From the NCBI GenBank assembly GCA_021788565.1, contig JAJYKO010000070.1, positions 2,417-12,394 of the forward strand: a DNA stretch of 9,978 nucleotides, given 5' to 3'. This stretch comes from Chloroflexota bacterium. GTDB taxonomy: Bacteria; Chloroflexota; UBA6077. Both the position numbers and the translations under genes were made by a program. A model generated the notes under the pieces. It had not been told where the DNA came from. It did not search any database and worked only from the letters and a program-made list of their open reading frames with translations. Shown in pieces: positions 1-7,640 of the stretch. Position 1 is the stretch's first letter. Each line of letters opens with the position of its first letter.

Positions 1-2685
1 GTGGCGGCCGGTCCACCGGGCGGCGGCCGGCCTCGCGAAGTAACGGGCCTGGTCAATGGCGTTCTGCCATCCACCTGAGTGGGGAATGATCGAGTAGTCG
101 AAGATGTGGGTGCCCTGCATCTGCGCGGCCGGGGTTGCGATGGCCGGTCCGGCGCCACCCTGTCTGGTGCTCAGGTCGTCCCTAGAGAGCCACCCGACGC
201 AGCGTAGCAAAGTGAGAGCGATGGCGTGCCCCCTCTCTAGCTGAACCACTTCATACTCCGGGAGCCCGCGATTGGCGATCATCAGCCCTGACTCACCGTC
301 CGAGATATCCACGAACGTGTGTTGCGGGTAGGTTGCAACCGGATTCTCCAGCCAGGCGTTCTCAGGCCTCAGAGTCTCCGCGTCTCGAGCGATAACGGCG
401 AAGTGCCCGTCGGCGTGTGAGGCGACAACGTTCAGGTGGGTAGGAAAGAAGACCCGCAACCGGTGGTCACTGGCCAGGTTGGCGACGGACGTGCGAACGT
501 CGACCCGTGGCACACCCGGGTAGAGCGCCAGCCAGCTGGTGATGTGGCAGGGCACGGTTTCTCGTGATCTCTCCTGGCGATCCTCTGACAGGGCTGTTGG
601 AAGCAGGAGGTCGGCTTCCAGTCGAACCAACTGCCGCGCCGGGCCGCTCTCCTCCAGGACGATGAGCGGCGGCTTCTCTGGCCCGTGGATCTCGCGGTCC
701 TTCGGCGGTGGAGAGTAGGTGTATTCATCTCCGGCGTCCCCGCCGTCGACAAAGCCGTTGAGGTCCCAGTATATCGTCCCTGTATCGCGGTCTATGAGCC
801 TCGCCGTACCGTCATCCTGACTGACCTGGAGTGAGAGGTATTCGTTCTCCAGGGTCGTCTCCGGGTGGCTGTGGTGGAGAACGTTGGGCGAGCCAGCGGC
901 GGATCGGAACCTGAACAGCTTGACGCCGTTGGCGGGGACGTCCGACGCCACGAAGCCGATCTCCGCCTGATCGCGCCGTTGCACACGTATTCGGAAGTAT
1001 CGGGCATCTCCCTTCTCGACGAGATTGGTGAGCTGGCGCATTCCGGCCGACATTGCATCGTAGTTGTGTTCTTTCCCGGATGTAACCTCTGCCTCCACGT
1101 TAACGGTGGAGGGGTCAGTCCCCGGTATCACATCCATGGTCGCCACGACCAGATCCGGCAGGCGCCCTCCAAGTGCCGTGCGAACCAGTTTGTCGAGGAT
1201 CTTCAGCTTCCACCTGGGCCAGTCACGTCCAGGTCCCGTGAGACGCAGGTAGCCTTGCACTTCTGACCTGGTGAGGGTAGCGCTTGCGACCTCCGTATGG
1301 TGCTCCCGGAGCAGTTGCCACGGCACCTGCTTGCCGTCTGGTCCGAGCAGTGAGTCGGCAGATCCGTCGCCGCCAATCTCGACGGTAGCGGTGACGAAGT
1401 CCGTTCGAGGCCCGGACTCGGAGTTGAACACGGCGATTGCACCCTGAGCGCGTCCGTCCTTAAGCGCCGAGTCCGTGTCCATCGCTCCCGCCAGGGCGTA
1501 GAGGGCCCTGTCGCTGACCAACTCAGCAATTTGCTGGCACCAGTCGTACCGTGTCATCATCTCCTTGTGGACCTGATCGATGCTGCAGCCACAAATGGAG
1601 TCGTGCGGCTGATTCTTCAGCAGGTAGCGCCAGGCCAGCATGAGCAGTCCCGAGGCCTCGCGGGCCACCCGCACACTTGCCGACCGGCGGGACGTGCCGT
1701 CACTGTTCGAGAGCAATAGCGCGTAGCTGCTGAACGGTTCCGCCCACCTTTCCAGGAGTCCTTCGCACTGGGCGTTGCGTTGCTTCACGTTCATCCTCGT
1801 GGACAGAACGCCCGCCAGGATGTGCGCGACCTCCGAGGAGCGAAACTCCCCTCGCACGATCTGCCACTCCGTAGAGAGCTCGGAAGCCTGCTGTCTGATC
1901 CCGTCCAACAGCATCGGCAGAGTCCCATGTATCAGCTCTGCATCCCGCAAGCGTCGGTTCGCTTCCGCGATAATCTCCGGGATGTTTGCCTGGGGCAGCA
2001 CGTGATCGTGACCATTCATGAGGAGGAGGAAGTCCGTCGTCGCCCGCGGCTCGAGCTGTGCCCTGAGCTGCGAAATCCGCCTCATCAGCGCATCCGGCGC
2101 AGTCGGGAGACCCGCGGCCCCGCCGTATCCAGCCGGCAAGTACTCCAATAAGACTCGGGTTCCGTCTGGAGATTCCCAGATTGCCTCATTTTGGGTGAGG
2201 CTCGCGCCGATTCCACGCCAGAGAACGGCTGACTCGATGCCAAAGCCATGGAGTATTTGAGGGAGCTGCGCGACGTGGCCGAAGGTGTCCGGCACATATC
2301 CGACCTGCATCACCGGACCGAAGGGCGCGGCGGTGCGCCTTCCCTCCAGGAGATTGCGAACTAGTGACTCGCCGCTAACCAGAAACTCGTCCGGCATGAC
2401 ATACCAGGGCCCCACGAGGATGCGGCCAGCCTCGATGTAGTCACGGAGCTCCTTCCCGCGGTCCGGGCGGGCCTCAAGGTAGTCCTCCAGCACAATTGTC
2501 TGACCGTCGAGGGTGAAGTAGCGATAGTCCGGATTGTTGGCCATGAGGTCAAGCAGGTCGTCTACTGCCTCGAGGAGGTTGGCGCGAAACTGCTGGAATG
2601 GGAGATACCATTCCCTGTCCCAGTGGGTGTGGGACACCAGGACTAGCTTCCACTTTCTTGCGACGGCTGGGCGGCGACGAAACAT
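1..2685 (-). CDS. Alpha-mannosidase, glycoside hydrolase family 38 (3' end outside window)
   Basis: This gene encodes a retaining, metal-dependent alpha-mannosidase that would trim alpha-linked mannose from glycans or mannosyl-glycerate-type compounds. The frame is open for 895 codons from ATG at 2685 to the window edge without a break. Residues 19-27 read HTHWDREWY, the GH38 N-terminal signature; H21 and D23 match the zinc ligands. VPDTFGH at 131-137 carries the expected nucleophile D133. MNGHDH is at 223-228, and QPHDSICGC at 359-367 supplies the remaining zinc His (H361). The order and spacing resemble the MngB/SpGH38 bacterial branch, whose members run to about 870-900 residues, so little may be missing. 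No signal peptide is evident, suggesting a cytoplasmic enzyme. GGAGAG (2691-2696) sits 5 nt before the start. It is divergent from a glycosyltransferase. The family is certain; the substrate (mannosylglycerate, alpha-1,3-mannoside or other) cannot be read from the sequence. Confidence 0.93.
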   Translation of the reverse strand, partial: MFRRRPAVARKWKLVLVSHTHWDREWYLPFQQFRANLLEAVDDLLDLMANNPDYRYFTLDGQTIVLEDYLEARPDRGKELRDYIEAGRILVGPWYVMPDEFLVSGESLVRNLLEGRRTAAPFGPVMQVGYVPDTFGHVAQLPQILHGFGIESAVLWRGIGASLTQNEAIWESPDGTRVLLEYLPAGYGGAAGLPTAPDALMRRISQLRAQLEPRATTDFLLLMNGHDHVLPQANIPEIIAEANRRLRDAELIHGTLPMLLDGIRQQASELSTEWQIVRGEFRSSEVAHILAGVLSTRMNVKQRNAQCEGLLERWAEPFSSYALLLSNSDGTSRRSASVRVAREASGLLMLAWRYLLKNQPHDSICGCSIDQVHKEMMTRYDWCQQIAELVSDRALYALAGAMDTDSALKDGRAQGAIAVFNSESGPRTDFVTATVEIGGDGSADSLLGPDGKQVPWQLLREHHTEVASATLTRSEVQGYLRLTGPGRDWPRWKLKILDKLVRTALGGRLPDLVVATMDVIPGTDPSTVNVEAEVTSGKEHNYDAMSAGMRQLTNLVEKGDARYFRIRVQRRDQAEIGFVASDVPANGVKLFRFRSAAGSPNVLHHSHPETTLENEYLSLQVSQDDGTARLIDRDTGTIYWDLNGFVDGGDAGDEYTYSPPPKDREIHGPEKPPLIVLEESGPARQLVRLEADLLLPTALSEDRQERSRETVPCHITSWLALYPGVPRVDVRTSVANLASDHRLRVFFPTHLNVVASHADGHFAVIARDAETLRPENAWLENPVATYPQHTFVDISDGESGLMIANRGLPEYEVVQLERGHAIALTLLRCVGWLSRDDLSTRQGGAGPAIATPAAQMQGTHIFDYSIIPHSGGWQNAIDQARYFARPAAARWTGRH

Positions 2686-2834
2686 TGGGGCTCTCCAGAG
2701 CTATTAAGTTACCGGTCAGGGAGCCCGAAGGCCAACTAATGTGCCAGAGGCACGTTCTTTGCCAGATGGAGGTTCCTGCGGTAAGCGCCGGGCCTCCAGG
2801 CGCGAATTCAAGTGCCCGCGAGTGGATAAGACAA
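2686..2834. promoter_or_regulatory. Divergent intergenic region between GH38 and GT9 genes
   Basis: About 150 bp separate the mannosidase start from the preferred glycosyltransferase start, so both promoters should lie here. I see no convincing -35/-10 pair on either strand. There are small inverted repeats: GTGCC-AGA-GGCAC at 2741-2753, GCTCT-CC-AGAGC at 2690-2701, and GGGCTC (2688-2693) paired with GAGCCC (2721-2726). Any of these could be an operator, but all are short enough to arise by chance. If the glycosyltransferase instead starts at 2739 or 2766, the first repeat is inside its coding region. Confidence 0.35.
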
Positions 2835-3905
2835 ATGGATTTTGGTGCGAGCGAAGAGCGGCTGCTGCTAATACCCTTTGCGCCGGGAATTGGCGATATG
2901 GTGATGATGGAGCCGCTCGTTCGGGCGGTCGTCAACTTGGCGCCCGGCTGGCATGTGACGATGGTCGCAAAAGAGTACGCGGCTGACCTGTTGCCGGGCG
3001 GTGATTACGAACTGGTGAGTCCGTCCCATTTCATCAAAGAGGCTCCGTCCAGGCTTCGGGCTTTGCACCGTTGGGTGCCACAGCGGTTTATTGCGTGGGC
3101 GACGGAGCCGGCCATGAACCTGGATCTCGGACCGTTCGAGCGGACCATAAACCTCTTTTTAGCGTGGGAGAGCCAGATCCCATTCGGAAGCTGGTGGACT
3201 CCGTCGTGGCCTCTTCAGACCGGCGTTCAGCACACTGTCGACATTCTAGCCGACTACCTGTCCAAGGAGTTGGGGGGTGATATACCGATGAGCGCCCGAG
3301 TGCCGCACCTCCAGCCGTTTCCCGAGGCTGCCGCGTGGGCCGATGACTACCTCAGGACGCTCAACGTTAGAGACAGGCCGTTGGCCGCGCTGGTCGTGTC
3401 CTCCGAGAATCAGCTGAAGTGGTGGGACGTGAGGAAGTGGAGCTCATTGAACCAGGAGTTGGCAGATGCGGGTTGGCGTACGCTGCTCGTGGCTCCGAGG
3501 GAACACCTGCACGCCCAGGAGGTTTACGACGCCTGCTGGACCAAACCCACCTGGCCGAGGGTGGACACCAGGCAACTGATGGCGCTCCTGAGCAGGAGTA
3601 GTGTGGTGGTGGGAGTGGATACCGGCCCTCTGCACGCTGCCTCGGCGCTCGGGACCCCGTGGGTAGGCATATTCGGCGCGACGAATCCAGGTCTCATTGG
3701 ACCCTACGATCGATCCAGGGGCGTCGCCCTCGTTGCTCGGTTCCCGAAATCGCCCTCCTGTAAGCAGTGCTGGCTGGCCTTCAAGAGCCGAGAGGACCGT
3801 TGTTTGACGCTTCCAGCGACAGGATGCACCACCATGGTGCCGGTGTCCGAGGTGCTGAGCGCCGTGGAGAAGGTCTCCTCCGGCACGCCGATTGCATCCA
3901 TTTGA
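2835..3905 (+). CDS. Glycosyltransferase family 9 (heptosyltransferase-like)
   Basis: A GT-B fold glycosyltransferase of family 9, the group of ADP-heptose:LPS heptosyltransferases, expected to transfer a sugar from a nucleotide donor at the cytoplasmic face. With the start at 2835 it has 356 residues, normal for the family. The N-terminal strand and Gly-rich loop are LLLIPFAPGIGD (10-21). The C-terminal donor-binding segment is GVDTGPLHAASALGTPWVGI beginning near residue 260, with D262 and H267. Four cysteines follow (C309, C312, C323, C331), a pattern found in many GT9 proteins. Upstream in-frame ATGs at 2739 (GAAGG 7 nt before it) and 2766 are possible. I prefer 2835 because the fold begins a few residues later, but its ribosome binding site is weak. 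The acceptor and donor are unknown; in an organism without classical LPS it may build a surface or S-layer glycan. It is divergent from the mannosidase. Confidence 0.88.
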   Translation: MDFGASEERLLLIPFAPGIGDMVMMEPLVRAVVNLAPGWHVTMVAKEYAADLLPGGDYELVSPSHFIKEAPSRLRALHRWVPQRFIAWATEPAMNLDLGPFERTINLFLAWESQIPFGSWWTPSWPLQTGVQHTVDILADYLSKELGGDIPMSARVPHLQPFPEAAAWADDYLRTLNVRDRPLAALVVSSENQLKWWDVRKWSSLNQELADAGWRTLLVAPREHLHAQEVYDACWTKPTWPRVDTRQLMALLSRSSVVVGVDTGPLHAASALGTPWVGIFGATNPGLIGPYDRSRGVALVARFPKSPSCKQCWLAFKSREDRCLTLPATGCTTMVPVSEVLSAVEKVSSGTPIASI

Positions 3906-3983
3906 ACTGGTGGTCATTAGGGCGTTGGGTGCGAACGGCAGTGGCCACATTGACAGGTAGAGGCTACTATTTGGGGGACGCCG

Positions 3984-4397
3984 GTGGCAGGTTCGGTCTT
4001 CACTGACGTCGTGGCAGTAATACTGCTGATACTACCTGCCCTCATGCTGGTCGCCCTCGCTCTGACTACAGTCCTCCCGTGGTTCAGCAAGTCCTGGCGT
4101 GAGGCCGAAGCGCGGGCAGAAGCGCTCGTGCGGTCGATCCTCACGGTGGAGGAGTACGACAGGCTGCAGCGAAACGGCTACCTTGACGTCCCCAGCCCCA
4201 ATTTCCCCCAGCGCGTCTACAGGATACCCTGTGGCATGGGCACGGTTTCGGTGCTGGAGCGCGGCCATTGCGTAGACCGGCTGTGTGTCTACCCCACCCA
4301 GCCTATCCCCGAGCGCGAGACCGTGGTAGTCCACAAACTGATGATCGAAGGAAACGAGCAGGACTATCTGCGGCAGGCGAATCACCTACCGTGCTAG
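3984..4397 (+). CDS. Small membrane-anchored protein of unknown function
   Basis: A 137-residue protein starting at GTG, with GGGGGA (3973-3978) 5 nt upstream. One hydrophobic segment at residues 9-31 (VVAVILLILPALMLVALALTT core) should be a membrane anchor. A charged helix follows (38-55, WREAEARAEALVRS), then a soluble domain with short motifs LTVEEYDRL, GYLDVPS, RVYRIP and HKLMIEGNE. The last part reads as a compact beta-rich domain and looks like a conserved hypothetical family rather than random coding sequence, but I cannot name it. Four cysteines occur in the soluble part, including one two residues from the apparent C-terminus. It lies 78 bp after the glycosyltransferase on the same strand and may be co-transcribed. 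No catalytic motif is recognised. Confidence 0.8.
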   Translation: MAGSVFTDVVAVILLILPALMLVALALTTVLPWFSKSWREAEARAEALVRSILTVEEYDRLQRNGYLDVPSPNFPQRVYRIPCGMGTVSVLERGHCVDRLCVYPTQPIPERETVVVHKLMIEGNEQDYLRQANHLPC

Positions 4398-4429
4398 TCG
4401 CGGGGTCGCCGCCGGGCTGTTCACCCGCA

Positions 4430-4458
4430 TTGACGGTCATCTGCAAGCAGAGCATACT
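4430..4458 (+). promoter_or_regulatory. Predicted sigma70-type promoter of rpiB-rbsK
   Basis: TTGACG at 4430-4435 (5 of 6 to the -35 consensus), a spacer of exactly 17 bp, then CATACT at 4453-4458 (4 of 6 to the -10 consensus). Transcription would begin near 4465, leaving a leader of about 40 nt before the rpiB start, with its Shine-Dalgarno AGGAGGT at 4494-4500. The site lies in the 110-bp gap after the small membrane protein. It was found by eye, so its match to this organism's own sigma factor is assumed. Confidence 0.5.
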
Positions 4459-4507
4459 CCCGAGGTAACGTGCGCGCTTTCCCCATTCGTTCCAGGAGGT
4501 TACTGCT

Positions 4508-4966
4508 ATGTATCTCGTCGTGGGTAGCGACCACGCTGGGTTTCCCCTAAAGGGGCCGGTCGTGGAGAAGCTCCGCTCCTGGGGCCATGATGTGGTCGAC
4601 GTCGGAAGCTACACGCCTGATCCCGTGGACTTTCCCGACATCGCCGCGAAGTTGTGCGACGTGTTGCTCTCGGGAAAGGCCGAACGGGGCATCATGGTGT
4701 GCGGGACAGGCGTCGGGGCTTCCATCGCGGTTAACAAGACTCCGGGCCTTCGAGCTGCCCTCTGTCACGACGTATACTCTGCTCACCAGTGCGTCGAGCA
4801 CGACAACGTCCAGGTGCTGTGCATGGGCGCCGAGATAATAGGGCCGAAACTCGCCTTCGATATTCTGCATGCCTTCTTGGATGCTCGGTTCAGCGTCTCC
4901 GAGGAGTTCCGCCGCCGCGTCGCCAAACTGGAGCAAATGGACTCGAGCAAAAAACCGTGGAGCTAG
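4508..4966 (+). CDS. rpiB: Ribose-5-phosphate isomerase B / LacA-LacB family sugar-phosphate isomerase
   Basis: Cytoplasmic aldose-ketose isomerase that interconverts ribose 5-phosphate and ribulose 5-phosphate, or a related phosphorylated sugar pair. The 152-residue length is normal. The N-terminus GSDHAGFPLK (6-15) is the RpiB/LacAB signature. CGTGVG (65-70) carries the catalytic base C65, and NKTPGLRAAL (76-85) follows as in the family. H98 in EHDN matches the ring-opening His. Where typical RpiB reads H-N-D-x-N-V-L, this protein reads HDNVQVL, so two usual Asn positions are Asp and Gln; the substrate may therefore not be ribose 5-phosphate. A strong ribosome binding site, AGGAGGT, lies 7 nt before ATG. 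It is immediately followed by a ribokinase, which supports a pentose pathway. Confidence 0.9.
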   Translation: MYLVVGSDHAGFPLKGPVVEKLRSWGHDVVDVGSYTPDPVDFPDIAAKLCDVLLSGKAERGIMVCGTGVGASIAVNKTPGLRAALCHDVYSAHQCVEHDNVQVLCMGAEIIGPKLAFDILHAFLDARFSVSEEFRRRVAKLEQMDSSKKPWS

Positions 4967-4968
4967 AC

Positions 4969-5907
4969 ATGCCGTACGGAGATCAGAATCGGGCCGGCCG
5001 GGTCGTGGTTCTGGGAAGCCTCAACATGGATCTCATCGTCCGCACGGAGCGGCTGCCTGGCCCTGGAGAGACCGTGCTGGGGGGTGCGTTCGGCACAGCG
5101 GCCGGGGGGAAGGGCGCCAATCAGGCCGTTGCGGCGGCGCGGCTCGGCGCCATGGTCAGCATGATCGGGTGCGTTGGCGCGGACGAGTACGGGCGGCAGT
5201 TGCTGGAAGTCGCTGGGGCAGCGGGTGTGGCCACAGATCGCGTGCACACGGTGGATCTGCCGACGGGGGTTGCCCTGATCGTAGTGGATGCCAACGGGCA
5301 GAACCTGATCGCGGTCGCCCAAGGGGCGAACAGTCTGATGACACGCGAGATGGTTGCACGAGAGGCCGAGCTGATCAGGTCGGCGAACATCGTCGTTGCG
5401 CAGCTGGAGGTTCCCCTGGACGCCATCGCCGCCGCCGGTGAGCTTGCTCGGGCCGCGGGAGTGCCGTTTTTGCTGAACGCCGCACCTGCGCGGGACGACA
5501 TCGCGGATCTGCTGCCGCTAATAACGATCCTGGTGGTTAACGAGACTGAGCTTGCGATCGTAAGTGGACGCGAGGTCGGCGTCGGCCCGGAAGTGGCGGC
5601 AGCAGCAGGGCTTCTGGCACGCGGCCCAAAGGCCGTCATCGTCACGCTGGGAGCCCGCGGCTCGATTCTCGTGGATACCCGTGGTAGCGTCGCTCTCCCT
5701 TCCTACCCTGTGCAGGTGGTGGACAGCACCGCTGCTGGCGACGCGTTCGTCGGCGCGCTGGCTGCGCGCTACTCCAGAGGGGAGTCGTTGGAAGCGGCGG
5801 CGCGCTACGCCAGTGCCGCGGGCGCCCTGGCCTGCACCCGGCCGGGCGCCCAGCCCTCTCTCCCCACGGTCGAAGACGTGGCGAAATTGATGCGAGCCGC
5901 GGAGTGA
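4969..5907 (+). CDS. rbsK: Ribokinase (PfkB family)
   Basis: ATP-dependent sugar kinase that converts ribose to ribose 5-phosphate in the cytoplasm. The 312 residues align closely in motif order with E. coli RbsK: GSLNMDL (16-22) for sugar binding, GGKGANQAVAAARLG (46-60) as PfkB signature 1, PTGVALI (98-104), NETE (191-194), TLGARGS (226-232) in the nucleotide site, and DSTAAGDAF (252-260) as signature 2, with D258 as catalytic base. GAQPS near residue 293-297 is also typical of true ribokinases. I start it at ATG 4969, two nt after the rpiB stop, with GGAG at 4959-4962; the frame is open further upstream but inside rpiB. The tight spacing indicates an operon with translational coupling. No ribose transporter is visible in this window. 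Confidence 0.93.
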   Translation: MPYGDQNRAGRVVVLGSLNMDLIVRTERLPGPGETVLGGAFGTAAGGKGANQAVAAARLGAMVSMIGCVGADEYGRQLLEVAGAAGVATDRVHTVDLPTGVALIVVDANGQNLIAVAQGANSLMTREMVAREAELIRSANIVVAQLEVPLDAIAAAGELARAAGVPFLLNAAPARDDIADLLPLITILVVNETELAIVSGREVGVGPEVAAAAGLLARGPKAVIVTLGARGSILVDTRGSVALPSYPVQVVDSTAAGDAFVGALAARYSRGESLEAAARYASAAGALACTRPGAQPSLPTVEDVAKLMRAAE

Positions 5908-5980
5908 GTCCTGGGCCTGGTGTGATGCTGTGAGTTTACGCCGCTTCCGTCGGTACAGAGGTCATTCCATTCAGCGGAAC

Positions 5981-6034
5981 GACGCGGGCCCCAGCCGCCG
6001 ACTGTGATACTGGATGACGGCTGGGGCCCGCGTC
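5981..6034. terminator. Perfect 17-bp stem-loop between convergent rbsK and livK-type genes
   Basis: The arms GACGCGGGCCCCAGCCG (5981-5997) and its exact complement (6018-6034) flank a 20-nt loop. The stem is extremely GC-rich and sits 74 nt after rbsK and 23 nt after the binding-protein gene on the other strand, the right place for a bidirectional transcription stop. Neither side has a run of T, so it does not fit a classical intrinsic terminator; it may instead stabilise mRNA 3' ends. The rest of this 149-bp gap (5908-6056) shows nothing else. Confidence 0.65.
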
Positions 6035-6056
6035 AAGATCCCGCGGTGGTCTCACA

Positions 6057-7349
6057 CTACTGGGTGGGCGCGACCTTTACTACCTTGAGCAACTTGAACT
6101 GGCCGCCCTTCTCAACCTCGACGACGCTATTCTCGTGGAGACCGTCGCCGTTCGGAGTGAAGGAAAAGTCGCCGCACACTCCCTGGTAGTTCTGGGTAGC
6201 CAGGATCGCCTTCATGATAGCACTGCGATCCGTACCCACCTTCTTGATGGCGTTCGCCATGATGTTGATGGCATCGAAGTTCCAGGCATTCAGCGTGTCT
6301 GGAGCCGTATTGTAAGCGCTCGTGTAATCAGCGGCGTACTTCTTAGAGACGTCATTTGCCCCGAAGGTGAAGTCCACCACCACGTCGATGCCCACACTGT
6401 TATCCTTGGAGAGGGCCAGGGTATCCCCCTCGGCGTTCACGGCGGAGCCGATGAAACGGTACGGGGCGCCGAGTTCCTTATACTGCCGCTGGATGATGGC
6501 CGCGTCTTCGGCCCGCGTGGCGTACACCGATATCACCTGAGCACCCGCGCTCTTCAGGCCCAGCAGCAGGGCGGTGTAGTCTTTGGTGTTAGCGGTGTAG
6601 GTCTCGTGCTTGACCACGGTCAGCCCCTGCGCCTTTGCGTACTGTTCCACCAGGGCAGCCCCACCGGCGCCAGCCGCGTCGGTATCGTTAAGGATCCCGA
6701 CCTTGGTGAGCTTCATGTCATCCTTGATGTACTGGACCTGGGCCGCGGCCGCGATTGAGTCGTCAGGCCGAAGCCGGAAGAGCCATGGGTTGCCCATGTG
6801 GGTGTTCTTCACGGCGGTTCCGCCGGTTGCCATGGGTACACCGGCTTGCTTGTCGGCGTCCGAGATGGCCTGAATCTGAGTGCTGATCACTGGCCCTAAT
6901 TCAACCAGTACTTTGTCCTGCTCGATGCTTTTGCTCAGGGATGCTAGCGCACCCGGATTGGTCGACTGGTTGTCTTCGGGGATGAGCTTTATCTGGCGGC
7001 CGTTGATCCCGCCGGACTGGTTGATCTCCTTTACAGCCAGGTTTGCTGACTTCAAGGAGAGATCGCCCATGCCCGACGATATCCCTGTGATCGGCGCATT
7101 CATGCCGATCAGAATGTCACCGCTCGCCGCGGCTCCTTGGGTTGGGGATGCGGCTGAAGGAGCAGCCGCCGTTGGCTGTGGGGCAGGTGCCGCAGTTGGG
7201 GCGCTAGTAGCAGCGACAACCGGTGAGGCAGCCGGTTTGCTGGGCGCTGCGGTTGGAGTCGCAGCGGCTCCGCCACCGCAGGCAGTGGTCGCCAAGATCA
7301 GAATCGAGGTTGCGAGAACAACCGAGATGGATCGTGCCGGAGTAACCAT
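6057..7349 (-). CDS. LivK-type branched-chain amino acid/amide ABC transporter substrate-binding lipoprotein
   Basis: Extracytoplasmic ligand receptor for a HAAT-family ABC importer. The 430-residue protein has a signal peptide (1-23) ending in the lipobox ATTAC, with C24 as the lipidated residue, then GGG and a Thr/Pro/Ala-rich linker to about residue 77 that tethers the binding domain. The mature domain opens with ILIGMNAPITGISSGMG, and IKEINQSGGINGRQIKLI-like residues (VKEINQSGGINGRQI is present) are typical of the Peripla_BP_6/LivK fold; ILNDTDAAGAGGAALVEQYA and KEAQ-type helices follow. ATG at 7349 has GGAGG (7359-7363) 9 nt upstream. No permease or ATPase gene adjoins it: downstream is a convergent ribokinase and upstream is the Fe-S operon. 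The ligand is not deducible; this family also binds amides, urea and aromatic acids. Confidence 0.92.
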   Translation of the reverse strand: MVTPARSISVVLATSILILATTACGGGAAATPTAAPSKPAASPVVAATSAPTAAPAPQPTAAAPSAASPTQGAAASGDILIGMNAPITGISSGMGDLSLKSANLAVKEINQSGGINGRQIKLIPEDNQSTNPGALASLSKSIEQDKVLVELGPVISTQIQAISDADKQAGVPMATGGTAVKNTHMGNPWLFRLRPDDSIAAAAQVQYIKDDMKLTKVGILNDTDAAGAGGAALVEQYAKAQGLTVVKHETYTANTKDYTALLLGLKSAGAQVISVYATRAEDAAIIQRQYKELGAPYRFIGSAVNAEGDTLALSKDNSVGIDVVVDFTFGANDVSKKYAADYTSAYNTAPDTLNAWNFDAINIMANAIKKVGTDRSAIMKAILATQNYQGVCGDFSFTPNGDGLHENSVVEVEKGGQFKLLKVVKVAPTQ

Positions 7350-7640
7350 TTACGTTCGCCTCCATTGGTTCCCGAGTCGGTAGTCAACATGTGATGGATC
7401 GTCCCAACTGTGGAGCACTGGCCATTTCAGGCCGCACCTACTTTAGCATCCATCAGGTCGAACACTACGATTCGAACAGCACGATAGTTCCGAGCCTCTT
7501 CATCACCGCGCTTCCTGCACCGACCTATGGAGAAAATCCAGATGGGCACATTGCCACGTCAACCCCCCTCTCTTTTCAATTTCAGTGTACGTAGCCTACA
7601 GCCACAGTCGGAGAAACTGCCGTCCGCTTCACCCTCTCTT
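7350..7640 (-). promoter_or_regulatory. Intergenic leader upstream of the livK-type gene
   Basis: This 291-bp gap holds no credible gene. On the minus strand, TTGACG (7557-7562) is a good -35, but the hexamer 17 bp further on is only GGATTT, so the promoter call is weak. No U-tracted hairpin marks the end of the upstream 209-aa gene, and no copy of the TNGTATACNA operator seen at 9810-9819 occurs here. The gap suggests the livK-type gene has its own transcription start, but read-through from the Fe-S operon is not excluded. Confidence 0.3.

Noticed and set aside
2598..2834. N-terminal extension of the GT9 frame
   Set aside because: The open frame runs back over the mannosidase start codons, but the extra residues show no fold-like sequence and would make the protein overlap a gene on the other strand.
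3950..3970. TTGACA upstream of the small membrane protein
   Set aside because: The -35-like hexamer is perfect, but no -10 lies at an acceptable distance; TATTTG is only 12 bp away and is followed by the ribosome binding site.
4771..4782. Second GTATAC inside rpiB
   Set aside because: The flanking bases do not fit TNGTATACNA and the site is inside a coding region of an unrelated operon.
7391..7594. Small plus-strand open frame in the gap upstream of the livK-type gene
   Set aside because: It has no Shine-Dalgarno sequence, a low-complexity polar translation and no motif; it is more likely chance in the leader region.
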